A stretch of DNA of 64,000 nt from assembly GCF_018320785.1 (NCBI RefSeq), contig NC_054869.1:17494698-17558697 (forward strand), read 5' to 3'. The notes beneath the pieces were generated by a model. The model was not told the DNA's origin. It searched no databases and worked only from the letters and a program-made list of their open reading frames with translations. The stretch is from Cheilinus undulatus. Lineage: Eukaryota > Chordata > Actinopteri > Labriformes > Labridae. Both the position numbers and the translations under genes were made by a program. Shown here piece by piece: positions 1-12,300 of the stretch; position 1 is the first letter of the stretch, and every line of letters starts with the position of its first letter.

Positions 1-102
1 GGCTGATTGCCTCTAACGATCCGTTTTATCGGGTAAATTTTCTAAAGAGCTACTTTAGATTTATCTCCCCTTTCTCTCTTTCTTTCTTTCTCTTCTGTGG
101 AG

Positions 103-2981
103 ATGTCGGAGGTCGAGCTCTCTGCAGACTGTGTCCCCACCAGAACACCGGGGCGGACAGAGGACATTTTGAAAGAGACCCCTGAGAACAGGACTTTACT
201 CATGGTGGCTATGATTTTATTGGACTTGAACAAATGCAGACCTAACGTCGGAGGAGGCGGCAGATGTCTCGGAGGCAGCGGCGCCGGCTCGGTGGAGAAG
301 GAGCGGGGGAGTTGCCGGTTGAACGCCGGGGACAGCCAGAGGGGCTCGGTGCCACCCAAACAGTCCCGGAACAAGAGGGCGGCGACGGAGGTGGTAGCCG
401 TGAGACAGGAGTGTCCCGAGAAGAGACACTGCTGCCCTTTCACGGGCTGTGGGAAGATGTACGGCAAGTCATCCCACCTCAAAGCCCACCTAAGGGTGCA
501 CACTGGTAAGCAGGCGCTCTGTTGATGACAGCCAAACCAGTCTGCGATCAGTAGTATTCAGCTCTTTGTTTACATGAGTTTAAACTACATCCAGCTGTTT
601 TATTCTAAGCAGACTGTTATAGCCAGTGACCCACATGTAATTATAAAGTGATACTTTAGTGCTGATGAATACCTGTGATGTTATAAAGCTGGCTTATTGT
701 CCAAAGCTGTGACATGAGTGAGACACCACATGTTCCTGTAATGAATAACAGATTATAGGAAAGGCGGTCCTGTGAAATTTGCCCCTTGCTGGGGGTGTGA
801 CTGACGGGACCATAACGGGCCAAAGGCAGGCTGAGAGGGGAGGACGGGTGAGGGTGGGGTGGGGGTTATCTTAGAAATCGCGGGGGGCTGAGTTTTAATG
901 TGCTTTTGACACGCACCCACACCGAGATACAGGAACATCGCGTGCCGCCGCCCATATTTGCGCTTCACGTTAGATTGTTGAGCTGGAATAAGTCATCCAC
1001 AAGCAGCACTAGACACGATGACATCCAAAATAACGCCCACCCAAGCATTACTCTTATTAATAAAGCATCAGAGATTAAAGATGAATTTCCTTTAATAAAC
1101 GTTATTGTAACAACAGCGAGTGACAGTGTCGTAAATGTCGACATCTTGGCTTATAATTCACTTGCAGGTCACTGCGACACTGTTGTCCCCACATGTTCTT
1201 GTCCTGAGGTAACCTCTCTGCACCACTATTTCCTCATACGTCATCCTCCTCCTCCTCCCCACTGGAGTCGGGCTGTAAACAAGGGTAGACATGTGGTTCA
1301 GTGGAGCACGTGCAAGAGGAGGGAAGCCATGAGGCTTTTTTCCTTTTTTTTTTTGTTTTTTTTTAGATTTCTTATCTTGGTTCATTATTTTTAAATCAAT
1401 ATGTTGTGTTATTGTTCCAAGAACGAGTTGGTTATTTAGTAGTCAGGACATCACAAAATTTTAGATTTCGGTGGAAAAAAAAAAAAACAGGAATCCACAC
1501 TTTTAGTGGACCGCTGTACTTTCTCCCTCCACTGATTTCTGGCTTTTTTTTGTATCTTGTTTTTTTTCTTTTTGATTAATTAAAAGCCGTTTTCTCACAA
1601 GAGCTAGAAATTTGCTCTGAATTAATGTCTGAAAGAATGGATGTAAATGAAAAATGCTGAATGACTGGTTAGTTATGTTTTTGGTTCTTTTTGGACACGC
1701 CTTTAAAGAATTTGATTGCATTTTGGGTATCATATACTTTAAACACAGTTAAATGAAAATATCATAACTCAGTATCAGAGATTAATATTGGCAAACTGTT
1801 AAACAGCATTCACGCTCTCTAATAAGTAGGGTTGGGTAAACTTTGTGTTTTTTTCTGATATCAACACCCAACTGATACTTTTCCAAAAGGTGCCGGTGCC
1901 TAAACGATACTTGAATCGATACATGTAAGAGAAAAAAAGTGTGTTGATACCCGGCAGCTGAATGAAAGCTGTATCAATTTTGTAAATGAATCAGAAATCA
2001 GGAAATAAAATGCCATTAGAATATAAAATTAAAGGAAGCCGGTGTAGTGTCTTCACATAATGTATTTTGTGCCTTCCCCTGGAGTGAGAAGGATCCCGTT
2101 GGGGTGGTGAGGTACCAAAATGAAGCACTAAAATCTGTCTTTGGATGTGTTGGAACCAGTACTATGTTGGTACCGGATTTCGATGCTCATCCTCACTTAT
2201 AAGGCTAACGAAATGTCTAATGATGGAACAGTACATTTAGAAATAGTCTTCGAGATGACCACTTAGTTTATTGGCCTCAAAACTATTACAGTCTCTGTTG
2301 AGGACAACAAAGAATACATTCTTTTTCCATGAACGAGTTTGCATTGAACAGAAGTATTATTTTCAGTGTTAAAACAGAGGTGCACAGGTGCAAACTTTAC
2401 GGTAATTTCTCAAATTTATTGTTGCCATCAGATGTTGCAAAGGTAGGGGTTTAAACCCCAAAATTTTCTACATGCTGGGGTTTTAATAAAGGCAGAGGCA
2501 GCAGAATAATACTAAAGTAAACATTATTGATATTATTACAGACAAAGCAGCATGGCCTGTTGGTCCCAAAACAATAAGAAAGGAAGCCAATATCAGCAAA
2601 ACTCAAGGGGTTAAAGTTGAGCGTGTTATGCAATCAAAGGAAAGTCCTCAAACTTTGCTGTTATAAATCTGCGTGTGCATGTTTATGTGTTTTCCCTCAG
2701 GTGAGCGCCCATTCGAGTGCACCTGGCCAGATTGTGGTAAGAAGTTCTCCCGGTCAGACGAGCTGACACGTCACTACCGCACACACACGGGTGAGAAGCG
2801 CTTCAACTGTCCGCTGTGTGACAAGTGCTTCATGAGGAGCGACCACCTGACCAAACATGCCCGGCGACACGCAGGCTTCCATCCCAGCATGCTCCAGGGC
2901 TGCGGCGCGGCCAAGAGACGCCGCTGCTCCGTATCCGTGTCCTCCTCTGACTCCGGAGACCAAAGCCCATCTGGGGTGTGA
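103..2981 (+). CDS. klf9: Kruppel-like factor 9-like C2H2 zinc-finger transcription factor
   Basis: Two coding exons, 103-505 and 2701-2981, join through a GTAAGC donor and a pyrimidine-rich CTCAG acceptor to give 227 aa. KLF proteins bind GC/GT boxes in the nucleus. Three C2H2 fingers lie at about residues 111-133, 141-163 and 171-191, linked by TGERPF and TGEKRF. The finger sequences ([44 protein letters not shown]) are closest to KLF9 from memory, and LLDLNKCRP at 39-47 matches the KLF9 block LLDLNKYRP. The intron inside the finger 1-2 linker is typical of this subfamily. ATG 103 is the first in frame; a stop at 43-45 closes the frame upstream. The N-terminus is short, glycine-rich, and lacks the usual AAxCLVS-like Sin3-binding motif. 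The C-terminal tail is serine-rich and slightly KLF13-like. Family membership is certain; the exact paralogue (klf9 or a klf9-like duplicate) is less sure. Confidence 0.85.
506..2700 (+). other. klf9-like intron 1
   Basis: The intron runs from GTAAGC at 506 to the acceptor AG at 2699-2700. It is AT-rich and contains a degenerate hAT-like element at 1827-2195. The open frames inside it (for example 900-1394 and 753-968) show no domain and no splice support. Confidence 0.75.
1827..2195. mobile_element. Degenerate hAT-like non-autonomous element
   Basis: The element starts TAGGGTTGGGTA and ends CATCCTCA. It is flanked by CTAATAAG (1819-1826) and CTTATAAG (2196-2203), an 8-bp duplication with one mismatch, as expected for hAT insertion. 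The interior carries GGTACC/GATACC-type motifs common in fish repeats of this kind. No transposase is present. The terminal repeats match poorly, so it is old or misassigned. Confidence 0.5.
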
Positions 2982-4710
2982 GAAACACCCACACAGTGTA
3001 CATAGATACATAAAGGAACATGCATTAGAGTGAGCCTTGTACAAACACAGGCACGGCCACGTGTGTGATGTGTGCACCTTTACATAAATCCTGTCCAGAC
3101 AGACAAACCAAGCAGACCACTATTCAGAAAGTTTGTTAATGCATGTTAGAATATGCAACAGCAAACAATCATTAATGAGAAGCCACTGTGGTCAAAGCAG
3201 AGCCTCCCCCTCTCATTGCATGAGGTGATAGGTTTATATTTGGGCTTATTTAATGCCTGTCACACAGGTTCCAGTTGCTTTGCCTTTTTTAATTCTTTAA
3301 TTTGCTGTGTATAGTTTTTCTGAAATCAACCTGCAATCCAAGAGGCATTCATGTACATACACATTTTTAGACACTACATGTGCTCACTTAGCAGCACAGC
3401 CATCATTTACAATAGAACAATAGGAAATACTGCTTAAGTGAATATCATTGTTGCACACATACACTCATAAATGTGCAGTTGCTCTCCTGTCAAGGACAAG
3501 GCGAATGTACAGAATAGCAACAGTATTATCATGTAAATAGATGAAAACAGAGTATCTTTTGGATGGATTATATACTCAGTATACTGTAGTTAAATGTTAT
3601 TTAGAGAGTAATAAGAAAAAGCTATTATATAGAGAATTACAGAATGTTGTATGTTTGGCTATGGACTTAGTAAGTCAGATATATTGTGAGCTTAAATGTA
3701 TAGGCAGCGTGTTGAAAGCTTCATGTTGTGACATAATGATATACTTGGAAATAAGCACACCATAATACCTTTGGAAAGACGATATTACACATACACAGGT
3801 GTTGATCATCAGCCTTGAGTTGTGGTAACAGTGCAGGAAAACACAACAGGGTCAAACGTTAGAAGTAAACACTTCTTCTTCACTTGAACACTTTTTAAGG
3901 TAAAGAACATAATTCATGTTAAGTTAAAGTCTGTAAACTGTAAACAAGGACGTCTGTGCCTTCAGGGGTTTTTGTACCAGAGAGGAATTTCTACACTTTC
4001 AAACTGTGGACAAACTACCTAAACAAACATTGTCACATTCTTTTTGTTGACTGTCTCATTCGCCAACAGTGCCGGCTGCTGCACATCGAAACACTTTACT
4101 CTGTATCTGGACTGCATCATTTCAGGGAATAATGCGGTGCAATGTCATACCTAGCAGAATCACACCCCCTGGTGGTGACGTGGAAGCACAACATTTCTCA
4201 CAACAGAATTCCATACTTTTTTGAATTTTCTGTCCGTTTGAGGCCCGCTCTAATGATAGCTGTGTTTATAAATCAATTAACTACATTGTGCTGCGTGTTT
4301 GTATGTATTTGTTTGGTACATTTTTTTAAAATATAATCTTTTATAATAGAAATGAAGAGACAAGAGGTCTTACTCGTCAGCTACAGGAGCCGCAAGCATT
4401 GTTTATATTCTGAGTTTTCTTTTATACGTGCCACATAACGCATTACAGCATCCAGGCAGAGTGTAAACTGAGGTTTCATTCTTAATGGACTAAAATTATA
4501 AACATTTGTAAAGTGAATTCTGTTTTTATTTGTTGCCATTTTGACAACTGTGATTAGATGTTGGTGCCTTTCAGGTTGAAGCCGTTACTTCTGATGCTAC
4601 TGTACCGTAATCAGGGACTGTCTGTGCAGACCCATATCATTGCAATATACATGACTGTGTAATAATTACTGCTCAACAGTTTTAACATTAAAAGGTTTTT
4701 TCTTTCTAAT
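2982..4710 (+). other. klf9: Probable klf9-like 3' UTR
   Basis: This AT-rich stretch follows the klf9-like stop codon and has no coding exon that I can see. ATTAAA at 4687-4692, followed by a T-rich stretch, is a reasonable polyadenylation signal, giving a 3' UTR of about 1.7 kb. KLF9 mRNAs are known for long 3' UTRs. The end point is inferred and needs transcript data. Confidence 0.4.
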
Positions 4711-5540
4711 TCTTTGCTCATTACCTGCGTGTCATATTGCATAATATTGATGAAGAAGTCCTGTTATTTTATTTTCGACTATATATTTTACTCTTATTTT
4801 TATTTTTGTGCATATGGGTATGTGCAGAAATAAGACTCAATTTAAAATATAAAGTTGTTCTAACACCAGAAAAAAAATCAACCAAGAAGTCCTCCCTTCT
4901 TATTAAATCTGGACTTTTTGGTTAAAAAGTCTGATTTTTTAACTTTTATTTTGCAGCCATTTTTACTGTGTTACAACATGATACTTTGTAAGATTTTTCC
5001 TTGATAAATTTTGCAATTCTGATGTCAGTTTTTTTAAATAGGTCTATAATACACTGTGAACACATTTAATACCTTTTGGAGCTACATTAAGTAAAAATAT
5101 GTCCACTTCCCAAAATATTCAGAAGTATATTTTTACCTATGCTATTGGATTTAATCTTTTTTAATCATCAAAGGCCCTGATAAAACTATCAAATATTAAA
5201 ACATTAAAACAGAATGTATCCATTTACATGATAGTTTGATCTCTAGATTTCATTGTAGTTTCTGATGATGAAAAAAAAACATCATTGATTATAGAATACA
5301 TGATGGCTAGTTGTGGAATTTTCCCTAAAATCAAATTTAATCTTGGTAGTTTTGATCAGAAGTAAAGTTTATTTAAAGATTTAATACAAGAAAGTGAAAA
5401 CATGGCAAGTCTGTAGTATATTCTATGGTAGTGTTTGGGAAGTTTACATTTTTTGTTTCAAGTGGCCCTATTGTGTAGTAAATTTTACATTGGACACTGC
5501 AAAAAACATACTGCATCATAATCAGTGTAGTTGCTAATTT
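4711..5540. other. Gene-free AT-rich spacer
   Basis: This stretch lies between the probable klf9-like 3' end and a Tc1 element. It is very AT-rich with short homopolymer runs. I see no exon, RNA gene or clear repeat in it. Confidence 0.5.
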
Positions 5541-7296
5541 CTGACATATAAAAAAACATATTCACCCCCTTGGATGTTTTACCCTTTTAATGGTTCCATA
5601 AATTCATCATGGTCAATATAATTTGATGCTTGCACATCTGGACACTTTAATTTTACTCCATTCTTCTTTGCAAAACTGCTCAAGCTCTGTCAGATTGCAC
5701 AGGGGTCAGGTGTGAACAGCCCTTTTCAAGTCCAGCAACAAATTCTCTATTGGATTGAGGTCTGGGCTTTGACTTCGCGACTCCTGAACTTTCACCTTAT
5801 TGTCTTGAAACCATTTCTGTGTAGCTTTCACTGTATGCTTCAGATCATTGCCTTGCTGGAACAAGAATCTTCTCCCAAGCCGTAAGATTGTCCTCCAGGA
5901 TTTTCCTATATTTTGCTGCATTTACAAGCCTTCCAGAGCTGGCTAGTGAGAAGCATCCCCACATCACGATGCTGCCACCACCGTGCTTCACAGTTGGAAT
6001 GGTGTGTTTGTGGTAATGTGCATTGTTTGGTAGGGATGCACAATATATTATTTATAGATTCATTTTAGCCGTTACCGATAGCAATACCAATATTTAAATA
6101 TGCTTGACATAACCAAAAATTTAGTTCTTAGAACATAATTTAAGGTTTGAGGATGAAAAAAGAAACAAACTAATTTTCTTAAAACACACTTTTAAGTTTA
6201 AAGAATGAGGATAAATACAGAAAAAGATCTCGACTTACATTGGCCTGTTGGTCCAGCCTAAAACTCCACTAATTTATTAATATATATGGCTAAATTTATA
6301 GCTAATATATGTTGATATCCATGGCCAAAATATCGGACGCAAATATCGGCAGAAATTTTGATATCTGCCGATACCGATATTTGCCTTTTTTAGCTAATAT
6401 CTGATGATACCCATATCAGGCCGATAATATCGTGCATCCCTAGTGTTTGGTGCTGACCAAACATAATGTCTTGTCTGATGGCCAAAAAGCACCATGGTGG
6501 TGAGTCATCAGACCAAAGAATTTTCTTCCACTTGACTATGGAGTCTCCCACATGCCTTTAGGTGAACTCTGATCAAGATTTAATGAGTTTTCTTCACAGT
6601 GTCTTTCTCTTTGCCAGTCTGACTGGTGAAGAATCCTGGCAACAGTTGCTGTATGCAGAGTTGCTCCCTTCTCAGCTGAAGCTTGTAACTCCTCCAGAGT
6701 AGTTATAGATGTCTTGGTAGCCTCTCTCACTGGTCTCCTTCTTGCACGGTCAGTTTGTGAAGACAGTCTGATCTAGGCAGATTTACACGTGTACCATATT
6801 CCTTCCAATTCTTGATGATGAATTTAACTGAACTCCAAGGGATGTTCAGTGCCTTGGAATTTTTTTTCTCCCCTGACTTATACTTTTAATAACCTTTTCT
6901 CTGAGTTGCTTGGGTGTTCCTTTGTCTTCGTGGTGTAATGGTAGCCTGGAATACTGATGACCCAGTGACTGGACCTTCCATGCACAGGTGTCTTTAGACG
7001 ACAGTCACTTTAGACACATTCACTGCACTCAGGTGATCCCTATTTCACTAATTTTGAGACTACTAGCACCTGTGGCTGGACCTCTGTTGAAGTAGGTCAG
7101 ACACTTTAAAGGGGGTGAATATTCATGCAGTCACTTATTTTACATTGCATATTTTTATTAAATTAATAATACTTTGTAGAAATCTGTTTCAATTTGACCA
7201 TTTTTTTAGTCAAAAATGCTCAATTATATGATTTTTAAAATCAATACAAGGGTAGAACATCCAAGGGGGTAAATACTTCTTATAAGCACTGTATAT
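5541..7296 (-). mobile_element. Tc1/mariner element, inactive, interrupted by a hAT MITE
   Basis: The ends are inverted copies built on CACCCCCTTGGATGTT (left) and AACATCCAAGGGGGTAAAT (right, near 7256-7275). On the minus strand the Tc1 transposase can be followed in pieces. The C-terminal part lies at 5706-5921, with KATQKWFQDNKVKV and SQSPDLNPIENLLLDLK covering the end of the DDE domain. The part around 6470-6530 corresponds to the SDETK/FGH segment. Stops and frameshifts break the gene, so it cannot make transposase. A separate 412-bp element is inserted at 6031-6442. Confidence 0.85.
6031..6442. mobile_element. hAT-type MITE nested in the Tc1 element
   Basis: The terminal inverted repeats are TAGGGATGCACAATAT and ATATCGTGCATCCCTA. 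The flanks are TTGTTTGG (6023-6030) and GTGTTTGG (6443-6450), an 8-bp target duplication with one mismatch. The interior is rich in CCGATATT/AATATCGG motifs. It has no coding capacity. The host Tc1 sequence resumes directly after the second flank, which fixes the order of insertion. Confidence 0.8.
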
Positions 7297-9301
7297 CCCC
7301 TATCCATGGGGCCCTAAGGGGGCTCTTCATTTCTGGGAGTTACTGCAGACCCCTAAGCTTCCCTGAACTGATGTCAGCAAACATTTCACATCACTGTCCA
7401 GAGTCATTCTATCATCATTAATAAACAACTGTCAAATTGCATCCTTGTAGGTTTGGCACTTGCTGGTGAAGTAATTAAACTGGCATTTAAAGGGTTAAAT
7501 CTGGAAAATGTTTCAATATTTGGTTGTTTTGATCGGGGCTGAAGTTGACTAGAAGATTTAACCTTAAAAAGTAATAAATATATTTACACATGGTATTTTT
7601 AATAAATGTTTTTGGAATTGGACATTTTTATCCTTAATGGCCTAAACATTAGGAAACTGTAGTGATACTGGAGGGTTATTTAAATAAAAAAGGTGATAAG
7701 GCAGACCAGCGTTCCATTAGCTTTGTGTTTATTTATTGTTTTCATACACTGCACATAACAATAACATTGTTAAATACTGTAATGGAAGTGTTTACAATAC
7801 AAGAAAATCATTTTAAAAAAGGAAAACCAAAGAAAAAGATTCACTCGTGTCTAAATGTTAAAAAATAATAAAAGAATGCTCTTTAAAAAACTAAACAACA
7901 TGGCAATAAATACACACATCTTTTAAACATCTCTGTACTTAAGGCATACTCTCACTGCAAATAATCAGTTGATTTGAAGGAAGGAGAGGATATTAGTGCT
8001 CCACCTCAATCATCTGAGATGTTGCAATTACAAAACAATTTCCCACCAAGCGATAAATGCCATCACTCCTGTATAAGTCAGCATTGTGTATGTGTGTGTG
8101 TTTGCATGCAAATGTGTGTGAAAGTGGTTCATGTTTGTGGTGTCTGAACCTGTGTGCTCCCTTGATTATCTCTGAAGTGAAAAAAGAAATGTAAAGGAGG
8201 GAGTACAGTGATGGTCAGGTTCTGAGACACTGTTGGAGAGGAGGTAACACAACAGTGTGCTGAATAATCTAGAGCGCCCCCCGCTGTCCCTTTGGCCTTT
8301 ATTATGTGCGATTATGTGAGCATGTTGTATTCTTCCCTTTTGACACAGTTCATTTCAGATAAGACACTCTCACTGCTATGCAGGAAAGAGTTCACAGATA
8401 TGTAAGGGCCCAGAAATAAAAAAAGTGCAAATTCAAAACAATACAAGTCAAGCTAGCTTCATAACAGCAGCATGTGATTGCACAATAGAAGAGGGGCAAA
8501 AATCAAATGTGCAACAAGCTACCTACTTTTTAGTTTATTATGTCATTACTCAGTCCAGTGCTCCTCATGCAGTTTGTTCCTCAGCCATTCGTCTTCATAC
8601 AATCAAACCTGAACTGAAACATCTCAATCCAGCAGGGCAAAAAAGCAAAAGTGTAGAAGGTTGTGTTGATAGGTGCAACCAGCTGGCCTGTGCTACATAA
8701 CAACCCTGTACAGTACAGTACTAAGCAGCCTGTGTTTGGGGGATCAAGACCGCAGTCCAAGCTTCTAAAATACCTCAACACTTACAATCATACTGAACCC
8801 ACAGTTTTGAAAAAATAAAGCATTTAAAGAAAAACTAAAAAGAAATTAGAAAATGTAACCCAGAATCCAGGTAAGCAGAACAGTTGAGTCAGCAGGTATC
8901 ATGATATCTCTCTTATTTTTTCAGGGTAATGGATCACTTTACAGCATCACTTGGTCTTTTTTGTTTTCTTTCTACAAATATCAACGATATATCAGGAGAA
9001 AGATTCTTAACCACAAATGCTCGTCCTACCATAGGAGGAAACCACAACTTCTATTCTTATTTTAACACATATTGAATATCTTCATATGTCTCCCTTTCAC
9101 TAGATTTAAAACCAAACTTTCTATTTGTTAATTTGATTATTTTTCATTATCAGTATCATCGTAGCACTTAACTGTCGTTACAATACTCTACCAATGCTTC
9201 ACCGTCGCCACTCTGGCAGCGATGTTAACTCACAGCAGATGAAGATTGGGGGTTATCTTGTGTGGACAGGGAGAGGGGAGGAAGAGGTCAGAGGGACACA
9301 G
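7297..9301 (-). other. fam219a: Probable fam219a 3' UTR and spacer
   Basis: The sequence below the fam219a stop codon (9302) contains no further coding exon. On the minus strand AATAAATAAA-type signals occur at about 7727-7736, so a 3' UTR of roughly 1.6 kb ending near 7.71 kb is plausible. The remainder, 7297-7700, is AT-rich with nothing recognisable. Transcript data would settle the 3' end. Confidence 0.35.
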
Positions 9302-12300
9302 TTACTGTATTTGACAGGTGGTGGAGGAGGTTGCCTGGCAGCACATGCAGGTAGGGTTGACTGATTTGGGCGGGATCAGATCCAGGTCCTCATCATCTGG
9401 GATCTCGTCTAGGCGGTAGCCATCTTTCAGCAGCTGGATGTTCAGATCCTGATTGATTTGCTGGTGAAGAGAAAAGAAAGAGTTTACTGACAAAGGCAGT
9501 GTTTCAAAAAGCACGCCAGGACCATCAGGAAGACTTATGATGCTGCTAAAAAAGGAAAAACAACATCCATCTATTTCCTTTTTCTCATCCTGGGCGAGAC
9601 AGCAGGCTAAAATGAGACTACTTCCTTAAGCAATCCCAGGCCAGGTAGGATATATCATCCCTAAAGCAAGCACTGGGTCTACTCTGGAGTCTCCTTCCAG
9701 CTTTTTGGCCAGGAAAACCTCCCAAGGCACGTTCATCTTCCCTTGAAATTCTGTCACTGAAAGAACAAACAGCATCAGTGCCAAGGGACGGCAATGTAGA
9801 TTTTGCACCAAGAATGCAAACACAGCTTTAGTTATATAGGGACTGGATGGCAGTACCAGCAAAGGAATCCCAAAGGGGACAAGATCTCAAATTCCCCAGA
9901 ATAAAAGTAACCTGGATCAGCAGACTCCAGCAGTCCTTGTGTTGATCCATTGTTTCACAGCCAGAATACAAACTGCTTTGTTTTTTTCAGAATCCAGGGT
10001 TCAGCAATGGCTCTAGCATCTCAGGGATTAGCTTAACAATCTCAGGAACCTGAATGTGCTGGTTAGTCCCAGATGTTTCTTAAAGTGTTCAGTCCATTAA
10101 GGCCTACCTAAAGCTCTCCTTGATACCCACCCAGAACTCTCAGAACTCCTCCCTTCTATAAACGTGAAAGCAACAGCCCTCCTAGCCACCCATCTGCTGC
10201 TTCTGGAGAACCCTTGGTCAACCCCATAGAAGGTATAAAACACAGATGGAGTCTCGAGGATGTCACCCATTGGTTTCTGAAATTGAGTGATACCCCCTCT
10301 CTCAGCACCCCCTAATCACGCATGTTTTTTCTTGATACTTTCTTAGTGGACAGTTGTGAACTTAATGTTAGGTCAGTTGTTTTTCCACAATTCAAACTAA
10401 AACACTTCATCCGTATTTGAGCTAATCAGTCCATCATTGGCTCCTAAATCTAATTTAAGGGGTATACATAGTTCTTTAAGGGGTTCTGACCTAGTCCTGA
10501 CATTCTGCTTTATAATGCTTTGGACTTCCCATTGTTTCCTCCTCCTGAAAAGAAACCAAAGGGAAATTTCTCTGAGTTAATGGTCTCAGGCTAGTCATGC
10601 AGTAGATGACTTTAGGCCTGACTCTGAGCCAGATTTGCCCTCCCAAACAATTGTGGGGCTGTGTTGTGATTCAAGGCTGGTCACATACAATTATTTGTCC
10701 AAATAATTCTCAAGGGTGTGCCCACATGATTAGATCACTGCTCCCTACCATGTCAGAACCTCCCCATCGCTGAACTGTAAATATCAAACATGTTTGATAT
10801 GTTCAATTCTAGGGAGGACTGCCTGTGATGGGATATCCACAACAACTAGTGAGATTGAAGAGACCAGGAAACATCACCAACTGGATATTAAATACTTTTA
10901 CAACTCAAAAATGGTTTGTATTCTCATTAATCTACTCTCAGTACCCTATAACATACAAAGTGAAAACAATATTTTAAAAATGTTTCCAAACTGATTACCT
11001 AAGGCTCTTCTCCCCCAATCACTCAGTTTGGCCAGCTCCTGCAAGAGTCCTGGTTGTGCCACACTTCTTCCATTTGAGAGTTATGGAGGCCACTGTGCTC
11101 TTGGGAACCCTCAGTGCAGCAGGTTTTTTTGTAGCCTTCCCAGATCAGTGCCTTGCAACAATCCTGTCTCTGAGCTCTGCAGGCAGTTCCTTTGACCTCA
11201 TGGTTTGGTTTTTGCTCTGATATGCATTGTCAGCTGTGAGGCCCTCTATAGAGAGGCATAGAGAGGTGTGTGCCTTTCCAAATCATGTCCAACCAGTTTT
11301 ACTTACCACAGGTAGACTTCAATCAAGGTGTAGAAACATCGCAACAAAGATTGAGAGAAATAGGAAGAACCTGAGCTGAATTTTAAGTGTTTTTTCAAAG
11401 GGTCTGAATACTTATGTCAATGTGATATTTCTGTTTTTCAAAAATAAATTTTCAAACAAAATTTCAAAAATTCCACTTTCATTTTGTCATGATAGGGTAC
11501 TGAGTGTAGATTAACAAGATAAAGATAAAATGAATTTGAACAACTGTAGCGTCGGGGTGCAACAAAACTGGAAAAAGTGAATGGGGTCTGAATTCTTTCT
11601 AAATCCACTGTAGGTGTAGTTGCATCCATGGTTAGATCATGTACTCGTAGCAAGTGTACATGCCTACAGAATTATCGTGGATTACTTGGATGGATATAAA
11701 TGAAACAGTGCCTGTGAGTTAGTTTTGCCAGTAATCTTGAGCACAATCTGACATGCATCTTAATCAAATCACATGACTCGCATCCTCCTAAATTAGCGGG
11801 CTGTTTAAGCGGCGAGATTTCCTTTCTCTTCCTCTGCTGCAACACTGTGCCTGGATCAACACTGTGCTCTCGCCTTCAACCCACCCCCACCCCAGATTCC
11901 ACCTGCTGGCTCCGACTGGGGGTTAAAGCTGTTATATTATCACTCCTAAAAGTCTGTATGTAAAATCTGTGAGGAGTGATTAATCGGAGCCTGGCGCCAA
12001 ACATAATATGTTGCATAATAAATGGTTAAACAAAAAAACTTAAACGTGAGATTATTGTCTGAAATGTGTTTACTTCACTACTAGCTTATAAAGAGACGTG
12101 AATCTTGGCCTCCTGACTGTCAGAGTACCTGAAGAGAAGAAGGTGAAAGAGTGAAAGAGAACAGAATAAATGTGAGGCACAGAGGCAGCTCTCACCTCAG
12201 CAGAAGAGTATCCTGATGAAGAGTATCTGGACATGTCGAAATCATCATCACTGGAATAATAAAACATCATTTAGCTTATTCTGTTCGTAGTTCTGATGTT

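Noticed and set aside
900-1394. 164-aa open frame in the klf9-like intron
   Set aside because: It has a low-complexity phenylalanine-rich end, no domain, and lies within an intron.
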